Source: Neobacillus endophyticus (lineage in GTDB: Bacteria; Bacillota; Bacilli; Bacillales; Cytobacillaceae). Taken from it: a stretch of DNA of 64,000 nucleotides. The position numbers were made by a program, and so were the translations under genes. This document shows, one piece after another, positions 40,896 to 49,017 of this stretch. The notes beneath the pieces were generated by a model. That model searched no databases, had not been told where the DNA came from, and was given only the letters and a program-made list of their open reading frames with translations. Location of the stretch: positions 62,001-126,000 of the forward strand of contig NZ_JABRWH010000001.1 of the NCBI RefSeq assembly GCF_013248975.1. The letters run 5' to 3'. How positions within the stretch are numbered: the first letter of the stretch is position 1; every line of letters starts with the position of its first letter.

Positions 40896-41969
40896 TTACA
40901 AAGAAAAATAGTACGATAAGTAATTTAACAGGTGCTGTTCTGCATCATTTAAACTCTTCGAATCTTTACTTTTTTGAAATGACATGATGTTTTCATTTGC
41001 ACTGATTAATTCATCCTGCATTTTTTTCACTTTGCTGTTCTTGACATCTTTTGATGTTAATTGTTTCTGTAATGCGGTTATTGCTTTCAGAGAATCTTCT
41101 GGGAGAGCATTGGCAGTGAGAGCAGCTGAGGCAGCATTGGAAAGTGATTTATAGATTGCCGGCATGGTCTCAATGAAAGTCTTTTCTGTTGATGTGATGC
41201 CAGAAAGTTTCTTTCCATCAACGAGAAGTGGTTTGGCAAATGCATCTTCTGCACCGTTCTGTTTATATTGATCACATAATGACTTAGCTGTTTCAATTGA
41301 ATCAGCAACACCAAGGAAGATATAGGTCTTTCCGTTCATGTCAATAATTTTCGCAGGAATCTGTTTTGCATTAAGCTGATTCACTGTATCTTTGGCTCCA
41401 TCCTGAGATGAATAAATTCCGCCCTGGACGATATATGTAGTCATTTGCTCAATGGATGCGGATACCGATTTTCCACTGTCAGCAGTTCCATTTGTCTTGC
41501 CGGATTCTTCTGTCACAGCAGGCACCGTCTGCGTTTTTTTCCCCGGCTCATTGATCACCAGCTTCAGCATAAAAATACCGATTGCGGTTCCAACTAAAAT
41601 GGCAAAAAAAGCAGAAACAAAGACAGGCCCAATGGCTCTGCCATTTTTCTTTTTGGCAAAAGGCGTAAATGATGCAATGTTCTTTTGCCCACCTTTTTTG
41701 GATAATGGATTCTTATTGACCATGTATGGTTCGAATTCATCATTAGAAGATTCGGGAATCACCCAATCAAAACTTTCATCAGCCGACTCTTGTGCTGCTG
41801 CCGTTTCTGAAACAACATCAGAACTTGGCGGGTCAGGACTTATTTTTATCACTCTAAGATTCGGCTTTTGATCTGCTTGTGGTTCGCTGCTTTGGAGATT
41901 TTCTTGAAATGTTTTCTGATCTCCGTTTATTCTAATCTTGATCGTACCGCCTTTTTTAGGGTTGTCCAC
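40896..41969 (-). CDS. spoIIB: Stage II sporulation protein B (SPOR domain)
   Basis: A membrane protein that helps septal peptidoglycan dissolution and engulfment. It has 357 residues with a GTG start at 41969, eight bases after AAAGGAG. A cytoplasmic N-terminal part (1-115) is followed by one helix (FVSAFFAILVGTAIGIFMLK) and an extracytoplasmic SPOR domain (about 180-260, TTYIVQGGIYSSQDGAKDTV) that binds denuded glycan. It sits between maf and the pilus/comC locus, matching the B. subtilis order maf-spoIIB-comC. Confidence 0.9.
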   Translation of the reverse strand: MDNPKKGGTIKIRINGDQKTFQENLQSSEPQADQKPNLRVIKISPDPPSSDVVSETAAAQESADESFDWVIPESSNDEFEPYMVNKNPLSKKGGQKNIASFTPFAKKKNGRAIGPVFVSAFFAILVGTAIGIFMLKLVINEPGKKTQTVPAVTEESGKTNGTADSGKSVSASIEQMTTYIVQGGIYSSQDGAKDTVNQLNAKQIPAKIIDMNGKTYIFLGVADSIETAKSLCDQYKQNGAEDAFAKPLLVDGKKLSGITSTEKTFIETMPAIYKSLSNAASAALTANALPEDSLKAITALQKQLTSKDVKNSKVKKMQDELISANENIMSFQKSKDSKSLNDAEQHLLNYLSYYFSL

Positions 41970-42030
41970 ATTTCGTTCTCCTTTCTCTTTTTATAGGGTA
42001 ATTTCTTCCATCCTATCATATTTGATAAAA

Positions 42031-42060
42031 AAAATAACAAGACTTTTGTCGTCTTGTTAT
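42031..42060 (-). terminator. Terminator at the end of the type IV pilus operon
   Basis: A perfect 10-bp stem ATAACAAGAC/GTCTTGTTAT with a 7-base loop, followed by a run of eight T on the minus strand. It separates pilO from spoIIB. Confidence 0.88.
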
Positions 42061-42099
42061 CATAGAGTTTCGCCAAAAAATTTATCGATTGTCATCATT

Positions 42100-42855
42100 C
42101 TAATTACTCATTACAGTTGGAAATTGCGCCAGAGGATTATCCTTCCCAGCAGGTGCAGGAGCATTCACTTTTGGCAGCTGTGCCTGTAACTCTTCTAAAT
42201 TCGGCATATAATAGGCAGAAACCGTAAGATTAAAGGAAAAAGGCTGGATCGTTTGGTTAAGATTCGTGATTTCCAGATCTCCAGTATAATTTATTGCCTC
42301 CACTACCACAATTCGTTTTAAAGATTCAAGCGTGGAAATAAACGTTTCAAACTGATCATAGGATGGTGATTCCACTGATAATTGCACCGTCAGCTTTTTT
42401 ATAGATGACGGGAGCACATTTGATGACTGTTGATTGGCAGTTCCTTGATTTGTAGCAGTTTGACCAGTTGTCCCGCTTGAATTACTGCTTTGATTCGTAT
42501 TTTGTGTATTGGTTGCTGTGTCATTATCCTGTGAAAAACTCATTGATTTGATCGTACTATTAGAAATTGTCTCCGCCTTTTCCAGATCCAGGATAAACTG
42601 ATCCTGCATAGGTTTTACTGGAACTTTCTGCTGTAAGTCAGTCGTATTTTCCATCGTTACGGAGGAAGCAGCCTTAGCAGAAGCATTCCGAGAAATCGTA
42701 TTCAAAACTTTTTGTTCGGAACTTAAACTCTGCTGCTTTTGTGTCAAATCGTTTTTTAATGGAACTAAATAAAAAAACTGGAAATAGACAATGAATAAAA
42801 CTAATAAAAGAATACCGATGGACACAATTAGTTTTTTTGAGAAATGAAGCTTCAT
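42100..42855 (-). CDS. pilO: Type IV pilus inner-membrane protein PilO-like
   Basis: A 251-residue bitopic protein. A short cytoplasmic N-terminus and one helix (LIVSIGILLLVLFIVYFQFF) are followed by a coiled region and an outer beta/alpha domain (KLTVQLSVESPSYDQFETFI). A long Asn/Thr/Ser/Gln-rich linker occupies about residues 110-145. It forms the last gene of the operon and overlaps pilN by 4 nt. By position after pilM and pilN and by architecture it is PilO, which pairs with PilN in the alignment complex. Sequence divergence is high. Confidence 0.82.
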   Translation of the reverse strand: MKLHFSKKLIVSIGILLLVLFIVYFQFFYLVPLKNDLTQKQQSLSSEQKVLNTISRNASAKAASSVTMENTTDLQQKVPVKPMQDQFILDLEKAETISNSTIKSMSFSQDNDTATNTQNTNQSSNSSGTTGQTATNQGTANQQSSNVLPSSIKKLTVQLSVESPSYDQFETFISTLESLKRIVVVEAINYTGDLEITNLNQTIQPFSFNLTVSAYYMPNLEELQAQLPKVNAPAPAGKDNPLAQFPTVMSN

Positions 42856-43655
42856 GATCCATTCACTCCCTGCTCAGCAGTCCCATCATTCTGTCCCTGT
42901 TCCATCAGTTTCTTGGCCGCATCCTTATTTAATGTAATGGTAAATTGACCTGTATAACGCGGCATATAATCATTCGATATAGAATCAGCAGAACTTCCGG
43001 AAGAAGTAGTTTGTACTCCTGTATTCACCGCAGAGCTTACTGGAGCAGAAGTATTTCCAGCTGTAGAACTATTCGTCTGACTTGACGCTGTAGTTGTATG
43101 ATCTGTTTGGTTATTAGTACTTGCCGCTGATGCAGTACTACTATTGGCTGCAGTACTTGAATCAGCCGAATTCGCGTTGCTGCCGGCTGTAAGTAATGTA
43201 AGACTTGCACCACTAATCCATTTGGCAGCATTGAGATTATCTAAAAAGTAGGCCGCGTCACTTGGTAAATCAAATTGAACGCTGAGCTTGATATCTCCTG
43301 AATCTGCATAGGTGAAATTCTGAATAAATCCGCGTTCAGGCAGCAATGCAACAAGATGCTGCATAACAGGAATGGTTTGGATAGGGTAATTCTTTGCCCA
43401 ATCAACAGCAGCCTTTAATTGGCTGACTGACGTATTATTAGCACTATTTGAGGGCTTACTACTGATTTGTTCTTCTATCTTTTGAGTTTGTGAAATCTGC
43501 TGATCAACTGATTCGATACTTGATTTAACAGATTGAATTTGGAAATAAAAATAGCAGCCAAAAATTAAGAAAAGGGCGCCTAAACCAGAAGCAAAGATCC
43601 AAAATCGATATTTTTTCGGTTCTTTTTCTGGGAGCAGGTTGATTTCTACTAACAT
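42852..43655 (-). CDS. pilN: Type IV pilus assembly protein PilN-like
   Basis: A 267-residue bitopic protein. The N-terminal MLVEINLLPEKEPKK carries the INLLP motif that docks into PilM. One helix (IFASGLGALFLIFGCYFYF) and a coiled coil follow. A low-complexity Ser/Thr/Ala/Asn linker covers about residues 155-225, unusual for the family, inside the outer domain. It starts on the last base of pilM. Confidence 0.86.
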   Translation of the reverse strand: MLVEINLLPEKEPKKYRFWIFASGLGALFLIFGCYFYFQIQSVKSSIESVDQQISQTQKIEEQISSKPSNSANNTSVSQLKAAVDWAKNYPIQTIPVMQHLVALLPERGFIQNFTYADSGDIKLSVQFDLPSDAAYFLDNLNAAKWISGASLTLLTAGSNANSADSSTAANSSTASAASTNNQTDHTTTASSQTNSSTAGNTSAPVSSAVNTGVQTTSSGSSADSISNDYMPRYTGQFTITLNKDAAKKLMEQGQNDGTAEQGVNGS

Positions 43656-44650
43656 TATGTCACCCCTTTTAACGCGAGACCCAGTGTTAATAACAGATTA
43701 GCCGGCACGCCCCCCGTTTTCCCCTTCGAATTTGCCTCGTTATAGAGTGTCAATACGGGAATTTCAAATCTCTCTGCCACTTCATCTGCAATATCCTTTA
43801 ACATCGGATGATCACCTTGCACAAGAAACTTTGTGATTTCCTTCTTTTTTTCTTTTAATGCATACTTATAAAAGTCTAACAATTTACTAATTTCTCGATA
43901 TATTTCGTCAAATGTTATATCTAATTCTTCCTTATTGCCTTTATATTTGTATTCCTGCTTGCCCAGTGATCCGGGTTTGATTTCCCATGTTTCCCAATCA
44001 TACGGCAGCGAAAATTGTCTCATGACAAGTGGAACTGTTCCTTCAAAAATGCAGAAATTTACGCTGGATAAATCAAACTGAATAGTAAAAAGCGCTTCTT
44101 CATGATCTGCCTGATCCAGCTGATCATATACACGATATAATGCTAGCGGCGAAATATCTGCTGCAAGCGGTTGAAGTTTTACCTGATTAAATAAATGAAC
44201 ATATTCGGATACTTGCTGTTCTGGCGCCGCGAATAACAAGACATCTTTGGTTTTTCCGTTATCTCCCATTAGATGGATATCAAATACGGGTTCCTCATAG
44301 GGCAAGTGAATCGTCGAGCCTAACTCCAAATATAAGTATCCCTTAATTTCATCATCCTCGATATCAGATGGAACCGATACTTTCCGGATGATCACCATTT
44401 GGTCGGGAACGATAAATCGAATTGATCGCCGTGATATTTTCCATTCATCAATACATTCTTCCAGGATATTTACCAATGATTCGTAATCAGCAATTTTCCC
44501 TTCTTGGATTAATCCTGGCGGCAAAATGCGTTCTCCCCATTTAAGTACAGTCAAGGGCTGAGCTTGCTTCAATTCCAAATAGCGAATGGAATGGTCATTT
44601 ATGATGATGTTGATTATTCTTTTTTTGGGTGTAAGCAGGGAAAAAGCCAT
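43655..44650 (-). CDS. pilM: Type IV pilus actin-like protein PilM
   Basis: A 331-residue cytoplasmic actin/FtsA-fold protein that binds the PilN N-terminus. Similarity to classic PilM is moderate: SIRFIVPDQMVIIRKVSVPS, EIKGYLYLELGSTIHLPYEE and the C-terminal LLLTLGLALKGV. Assignment rests on length, fold-like pattern and position before pilN. AAGGGG lies eight bases before ATG 44650. Confidence 0.85.
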   Translation of the reverse strand: MAFSLLTPKKRIINIIINDHSIRYLELKQAQPLTVLKWGERILPPGLIQEGKIADYESLVNILEECIDEWKISRRSIRFIVPDQMVIIRKVSVPSDIEDDEIKGYLYLELGSTIHLPYEEPVFDIHLMGDNGKTKDVLLFAAPEQQVSEYVHLFNQVKLQPLAADISPLALYRVYDQLDQADHEEALFTIQFDLSSVNFCIFEGTVPLVMRQFSLPYDWETWEIKPGSLGKQEYKYKGNKEELDITFDEIYREISKLLDFYKYALKEKKKEITKFLVQGDHPMLKDIADEVAERFEIPVLTLYNEANSKGKTGGVPANLLLTLGLALKGVT

Positions 44651-44666
44651 GTTAAAAACCCCTTAT

Positions 44667-45431
44667 TTAAAATCCGTGATTAAGAAATGTTAGATATATT
44701 TGTATAATGTCTGAACCCCAAAAATAGGCTGTCAATGTTCCTGCAGCAATAAATGGACCAAACGGAATGGGCTGACGCCGTTTAACGATACTAAGCAGGA
44801 GAGCCAATCCGCCAAACACCGCTCCAAAGAAAGTGGAGAGAAAAAATGAGAGAAGGACAAGTTTTATTCCCAGCACAAGTCCCAGTAATCCATAAAGCTT
44901 AATATCACCGCCCCCCATACCACCTTTGGTGATGATAGCAATCACAAGAAGAAGAACAAAACCGGCAGCGGCCCCAAGAAGGCTGTCCCACCATGGAGAA
45001 AGCGGCCACATGATCCGCTCCAATAAAAAAATCCCTGCAAACCAAATAAGAATTTTATCAGGGATGATCATATACTGAATATCGGAGACTACAATAATCA
45101 TGAACATTGAAATGAGTGTTAAGGCTACGAATAACTCCCCTGACCATCCTATTATATTTGGAGTAATAGCGAATAATAATCCTGTAAGGAATTCCATCAT
45201 TGGATAGATAGGAGAAATCCGCGACTGACAGCCGCGGCATTTCCCCTTTTGCATCAAATACGAAAATACTGGTATTAATTCTAATGCTGTTAACTTGTGC
45301 CCGCAAGTTGGGCAGGCAGACCGTGGTTTTACTATTGATTTTTTCACAGGAACCCGAAGGCCGACCACATTGAAGAAGGAGCCTAGGGTGATACCGTATA
45401 GAAAAAATATGATTAAGAGAATTGTGTTCAT
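44667..45431 (-). CDS. pilD: Prepilin peptidase (ComC/PilD)
   Basis: A bifunctional aspartic protease and N-methylase that cleaves type IV prepilins after Gly. It has 254 residues and about eight helices. The zinc-binding cysteines are C40, C43, C65 and C68 (CPTCGHK and CRGCQ). The catalytic aspartates are in VVSDIQYMIIPDKIL and GGMGGGDIKLYGLLG. In B. subtilis the only such enzyme, ComC, is encoded beside spoIIB; here the gene is embedded in the pilus operon and probably processes pilins from both this locus and the com genes. Confidence 0.95.
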   Translation of the reverse strand: MNTILLIIFFLYGITLGSFFNVVGLRVPVKKSIVKPRSACPTCGHKLTALELIPVFSYLMQKGKCRGCQSRISPIYPMMEFLTGLLFAITPNIIGWSGELFVALTLISMFMIIVVSDIQYMIIPDKILIWFAGIFLLERIMWPLSPWWDSLLGAAAGFVLLLVIAIITKGGMGGGDIKLYGLLGLVLGIKLVLLSFFLSTFFGAVFGGLALLLSIVKRRQPIPFGPFIAAGTLTAYFWGSDIIQIYLTFLNHGF

Positions 45432-45443
45432 AGTCTATTTGAC

Positions 45444-45941
45444 TTAATTAACACTATCTCTGGATAATTTATCTTCAGAAACTGGAGTACCATCGGTATT
45501 CTTTACAGATCTGGTACCATTTGTCAGAAATACAGAGTATGAGAGTTTCCCTGAACTATCTGCAGAAATTTGAACATATGAACCACTAGAAGGTTTAGAC
45601 GATCCCGCAGTTCCATCTCCTACAGCATATCCACTATTAGTTCCATCTGGATCTTTAACTGTTTCAACATATCCCTTATCTTCTAAATACTTTAATGTAA
45701 CATAAACTGTAGCTCCATTAGCAGGTTGTAGTGTCGAATCCCCTGTAACAGCCAATTTCGCAGAGTTAATCATTTGTCGTGCATTGGCTACATGCGCATC
45801 CTTTTTACTATTATCAATCAACCCTAAAATACTAGGGATCGCAATGGCAGAAATAATCCCCAAAATAACAATAACGGCCAATAGTTCGATTAAGGTCATC
45901 CCTTTTTGATCTTTAAGTTTTTTCTTCATGATTTGTAACAT
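45444..45941 (-). CDS. Type IV major pilin, paralogue 2
   Basis: A 165-residue prepilin. The class III signal MLQIMKKKLKDQKG is cut before MTLIELLAVIVILGII, with Glu5 present. The N-terminal helix continues IPSILGLIDNSKKDAHVANA. The C-terminal head contains GYVETVKDPDGTNSGY and ends LSRDSVN. It shares the N-terminus, the VKDPDG segment and the LSRD end with the neighbouring pilin at 46147-46653. AAGGAGATG precedes ATG 45941, and an internal promoter may drive it. Confidence 0.92.
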   Translation of the reverse strand: MLQIMKKKLKDQKGMTLIELLAVIVILGIISAIAIPSILGLIDNSKKDAHVANARQMINSAKLAVTGDSTLQPANGATVYVTLKYLEDKGYVETVKDPDGTNSGYAVGDGTAGSSKPSSGSYVQISADSSGKLSYSVFLTNGTRSVKNTDGTPVSEDKLSRDSVN

Positions 45942-45989
45942 ATCTTCATCTCCTTATAGTTCTTTTAACCTAGTACAATAGTCTTCTCT

Positions 45990-46018
45990 ATTATACTTTA
46001 AATAATCAGTAGATAAAA
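45990..46018 (-). promoter_or_regulatory. Possible internal promoter of the second pilin gene
   Basis: Minus strand TATAAT at 45995-45990, 49 bases before the pilin start. The -35 (TTTTAT at 17-bp spacing) is poor. The 205-base gap between the two pilin genes also holds an A+T-rich hairpin TTTTATCAAA/TTTGATAAAA at about 46078-46103. Confidence 0.4.
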
Positions 46019-46146
46019 CAAAAATTTGATGTTTTTGTCTTTTTTTATCCATTTCTGTCTATATATTAGCATAACATTTTATCAAATAATTTTTTTGATA
46101 AAAATATGGCATTTTAAGTTTATTAGTTTGCTAATAATCCGTATTC

Positions 46147-46653
46147 TTAATGAATATTATCCCTTGATAAATCAGACTCAGCAACAGGAGCCTTACTTTC
46201 TGTCTGAATCCCTCTTGCCGAGTTAACAAGCCGGACATAATAGACCAAACTCCCATTTGATGGGTTGACAATTAATACATAGGAATCATTTGTAGGCGCT
46301 TTTGAAACATCAGTTCCTGTTAAATCAGAAATGGAAGTACCTTTTGTAGTATAACTACTATTGTTGCCGTCGGGATCTTTAACCGTTTCTAAATACCCGC
46401 CATTCTCAAAATATTGCAAGGGAATGATTTTACTATTGCCTGCTGATGGCATTGCCGTTCGTTCAGAAGATATGACCCTTTTAGCAGCATCGATCATCTG
46501 CCGGGCATTCGCGATATGAGCGTCTTTTTTCGAATTATCGATTAAACCCAATATTGATGGAATGGCGATCGCTGAGATGATTCCAAGAATGACCACTACC
46601 GCCAGCAATTCAATTAGGGTCATCCCTTTTTGATCTCTAGCCTTTTTTAACAC
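46147..46653 (-). CDS. Type IV major pilin, paralogue 1
   Basis: A 168-residue prepilin with signal MLKKARDQKG cut before MTLIELLAVVVILGII (Glu5 present). The head contains GGYLETVKDPDGNNSSY and the end LSRDNIH. It is close to the downstream pilin over the first 60 residues but differs across the head. Which one is the main shaft subunit cannot be told from sequence. Confidence 0.92.
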   Translation of the reverse strand: MLKKARDQKGMTLIELLAVVVILGIISAIAIPSILGLIDNSKKDAHIANARQMIDAAKRVISSERTAMPSAGNSKIIPLQYFENGGYLETVKDPDGNNSSYTTKGTSISDLTGTDVSKAPTNDSYVLIVNPSNGSLVYYVRLVNSARGIQTESKAPVAESDLSRDNIH

Positions 46654-46745
46654 CTAGTCACCTCCCTCAAATAAAATAAAATGATACGCTCAGTAACATG
46701 AGTCTAACTATTTGAATTCTTTGAATAGATTTTCGGTATTTTGAC

Positions 46746-47963
46746 CTATTTGTTTACTTGTTGAAATTGGTTGAAAATATCAAACATTGGAATCATAATC
46801 GCTGTTACGATCGTCCCAACTAGACTAGCTAGGATAACGATCATGACCGGCTCAATTAAAGACTTTAGCCGATCTGTCCCCGTCTCAACCTCTTTTTCAT
46901 AAAACTCGGCAATTTTTGATAACATGGCATCAAGAGCCCCTGTTTCCTCGCCAATTTTAATCATTTGCGTTACAAGCGGAGGAAAAGCCCAATGCTTTTT
47001 CATTGGTTCTGTCATGGATTGTCCCTTTTCTAGGGATGCACGTGATCCCTGTATAACTTTGGCAATTACTTCGTTTTCCACGACCTTTTCGACAATTACC
47101 ATGGCTTGCAAAATGGGTACAGAACTTGAGAATAATGAACTGAGAGTTCTCATCATTCTTGCCAACGCCGCTTTTTGAACTAATGGCCCAAATATTGGCA
47201 TCCTTAATGCCGCATAATCCAAATAATACTTGGTTTTTAAATTACTTTTCAAATACGTGAACAAAATAACGAAAAGAATTATCAAAATGGCAATCAGCCA
47301 CCAGTATGACTGCATAAAACCGCTTGCCGATAACACAAACCTTGTGATAGCCGGCAGTTTTCCATGAAGATCGCTAAACATTGTAACAAAAGTTGGAACA
47401 ACAGAAACAAGTAAGAAAATAACGACTGCCACCGCCACAATCGCGACAACAATGGGATAAGAAAGAGCTGCAACTATTTTCTGTCTAGTAAAATGCTGCT
47501 TTTCAAAATGCTCTGCTAACCGGTCAAGCGTTACGTCTAAATTACCGCTCACTTCGCCGGATTTTACCATATTGATAAACATCGAGTTAAAGATTTTTTT
47601 ATGGTTGGAAACAGCGTCTGATAAAGCTTTTCCTTCCCTTAATTCCCCTTCCACGTCCAATAGCGCCTTCTTTAATGCTTTACTTTCCGTTTGCAGCGCC
47701 ATGATCGCTGTCGCTTCAACAACAGTAACCCCTGCTTTTAGCAAAGTAGCGAACTGTCGTAAATAGATCACAAAATGCTGGAGTTTCACTGGATTTCCAA
47801 TAGAAAGATCTTTTGTTAAAAAAGTTTCCGGTAGTTCCGTCATTTCAATGACTCGAATTCCATCTTCCTTTAGCTTTGCCAATGCATCTCTTCGTGAACC
47901 TGCTTGTATAATCCCTTGCTTTTTCCCGGTTCGATCGCGCCCTGAATATTTAAACCTAGCCAT
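46746..47963 (-). CDS. pilC: Type IV pilus platform protein PilC
   Basis: An inner-membrane platform of the GspF family, 405 residues. Two homologous cytoplasmic four-helix domains (e.g. LRQFATLLKAGVTVVEATAI and LSSLFSSSVPILQAMVIVEK) alternate with membrane helices. The N-terminal MARFKYSGRDRTGKKQGIIQ and C-terminal SLIEPVMIVILASLVGTIV are typical. It overlaps the end of pilT by 8 nt. Confidence 0.96.
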   Translation of the reverse strand: MARFKYSGRDRTGKKQGIIQAGSRRDALAKLKEDGIRVIEMTELPETFLTKDLSIGNPVKLQHFVIYLRQFATLLKAGVTVVEATAIMALQTESKALKKALLDVEGELREGKALSDAVSNHKKIFNSMFINMVKSGEVSGNLDVTLDRLAEHFEKQHFTRQKIVAALSYPIVVAIVAVAVVIFLLVSVVPTFVTMFSDLHGKLPAITRFVLSASGFMQSYWWLIAILIILFVILFTYLKSNLKTKYYLDYAALRMPIFGPLVQKAALARMMRTLSSLFSSSVPILQAMVIVEKVVENEVIAKVIQGSRASLEKGQSMTEPMKKHWAFPPLVTQMIKIGEETGALDAMLSKIAEFYEKEVETGTDRLKSLIEPVMIVILASLVGTIVTAIMIPMFDIFNQFQQVNK

Positions 47964-49008
47964 TTTGCATCATCTTTTCATGTAAATATTGAACTGCTGC
48001 ATCCTTTTCAATAATTCCACGATCAATCAATTCTCGAATACTCATTTCAAGTGTATGCATCCCCTGTGCTCTAGAAGTCTGGAGCGTACTTTGAATTTGA
48101 TGAATTTTTTCGTTCCTGATCAAATTCGCTATTGCCGGGTTATTTACCAATACTTCTGTTGCCGCTTTTCGGCCTTTTTGATCTGATGTTGGGAAAAGAC
48201 GCTGTGAAATAATTCCAACCAACACAGATGCTAACTGGGTCCGTACTTGCGGCTGCTGGCCAGATGGAAAAACATCAATAACCCGGTTAATCGTAGTCGG
48301 TGCGCTTGAAGTATGGAGTGTCCCCAAAACAAGGTGACCTGTTTCTGCTGCGGTAATCGCAGTCGAAATCGTCTCCAGATCCCGCATCTCTCCCAAAAGA
48401 ATAACATCAGGGTCTTGTCTAAGTGCTGCTTTCAATCCAGCCGCATATGTCATCGTATCATAGCCTATTTCACGCTGGTCGATGATGGAATTGCCGTGCC
48501 GATGCAGATATTCAATGGGATCTTCCAATGTAATGATATGCTTCCGCATGGTCCGGTTCATATAATCGATCATCGAGGCAAGCGTAGTCGATTTACCGCT
48601 TCCTGTTGGACCGGTAACCAAAATAAGACCATGTGGTTTTTCGATTAACTTTGTAATGATTTCCGGCAAGTCCAGTTCTTCAATCGTTGGTGTTCTGGAT
48701 GACACCGTTCTTAATGCTAGTGATATACTTTTGCGCTGGTGGAAGGCATTGACCCTAAACCGGGATATTCCAGGAGAGCCATAGGAAAAATCCAGCTCAC
48801 CCTTTGATTTAAATAACTCCCACTTATCTTCAGGTATTATTGCTTTTGCCATACCTTCTGTATCTGCAGGCAGCAATTTCTCGGTTCCGTATCTTTTTAA
48901 ATCGCCATTGATACGCATAACAGGCGGAACCCCAACTGATAAATGCACATCTGAAGCTTTATATTCAACAGCAGCTTTTAATATTGCATCTATTTTTTCC
49001 TTCATCAT
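47956..49008 (-). CDS. pilT: Pilus retraction ATPase PilT
   Basis: A hexameric retraction motor, 350 residues. Walker A is GPTGSGKST (133-141). The Asp box (ITLEDPIEYLH), Walker B (DPDVILLGEMRD) and His box (TGHLVLGTLHT) are intact. The retraction-specific AIRNLIRE-like motif is AIANLIRNEK, which marks it as PilT rather than a second PilB. Its presence means the pili are predicted to retract, as in twitching motility or DNA uptake. Confidence 0.96.
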   Translation of the reverse strand: MMKEKIDAILKAAVEYKASDVHLSVGVPPVMRINGDLKRYGTEKLLPADTEGMAKAIIPEDKWELFKSKGELDFSYGSPGISRFRVNAFHQRKSISLALRTVSSRTPTIEELDLPEIITKLIEKPHGLILVTGPTGSGKSTTLASMIDYMNRTMRKHIITLEDPIEYLHRHGNSIIDQREIGYDTMTYAAGLKAALRQDPDVILLGEMRDLETISTAITAAETGHLVLGTLHTSSAPTTINRVIDVFPSGQQPQVRTQLASVLVGIISQRLFPTSDQKGRKAATEVLVNNPAIANLIRNEKIHQIQSTLQTSRAQGMHTLEMSIRELIDRGIIEKDAAVQYLHEKMMQNG

Positions 49009-49017
49009 CTCTATCTC

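Noticed and set aside
41452..41871. 139-codon plus-strand frame inside spoIIB
   Set aside because: Antisense shadow of spoIIB; the spoIIB frame has SPOR and membrane features.
45942..46146. Possible c-di-GMP riboswitch between the pilin genes
   Set aside because: No GEMM-type conserved core could be found in the spacer; only an A+T-rich hairpin and a -10 box.
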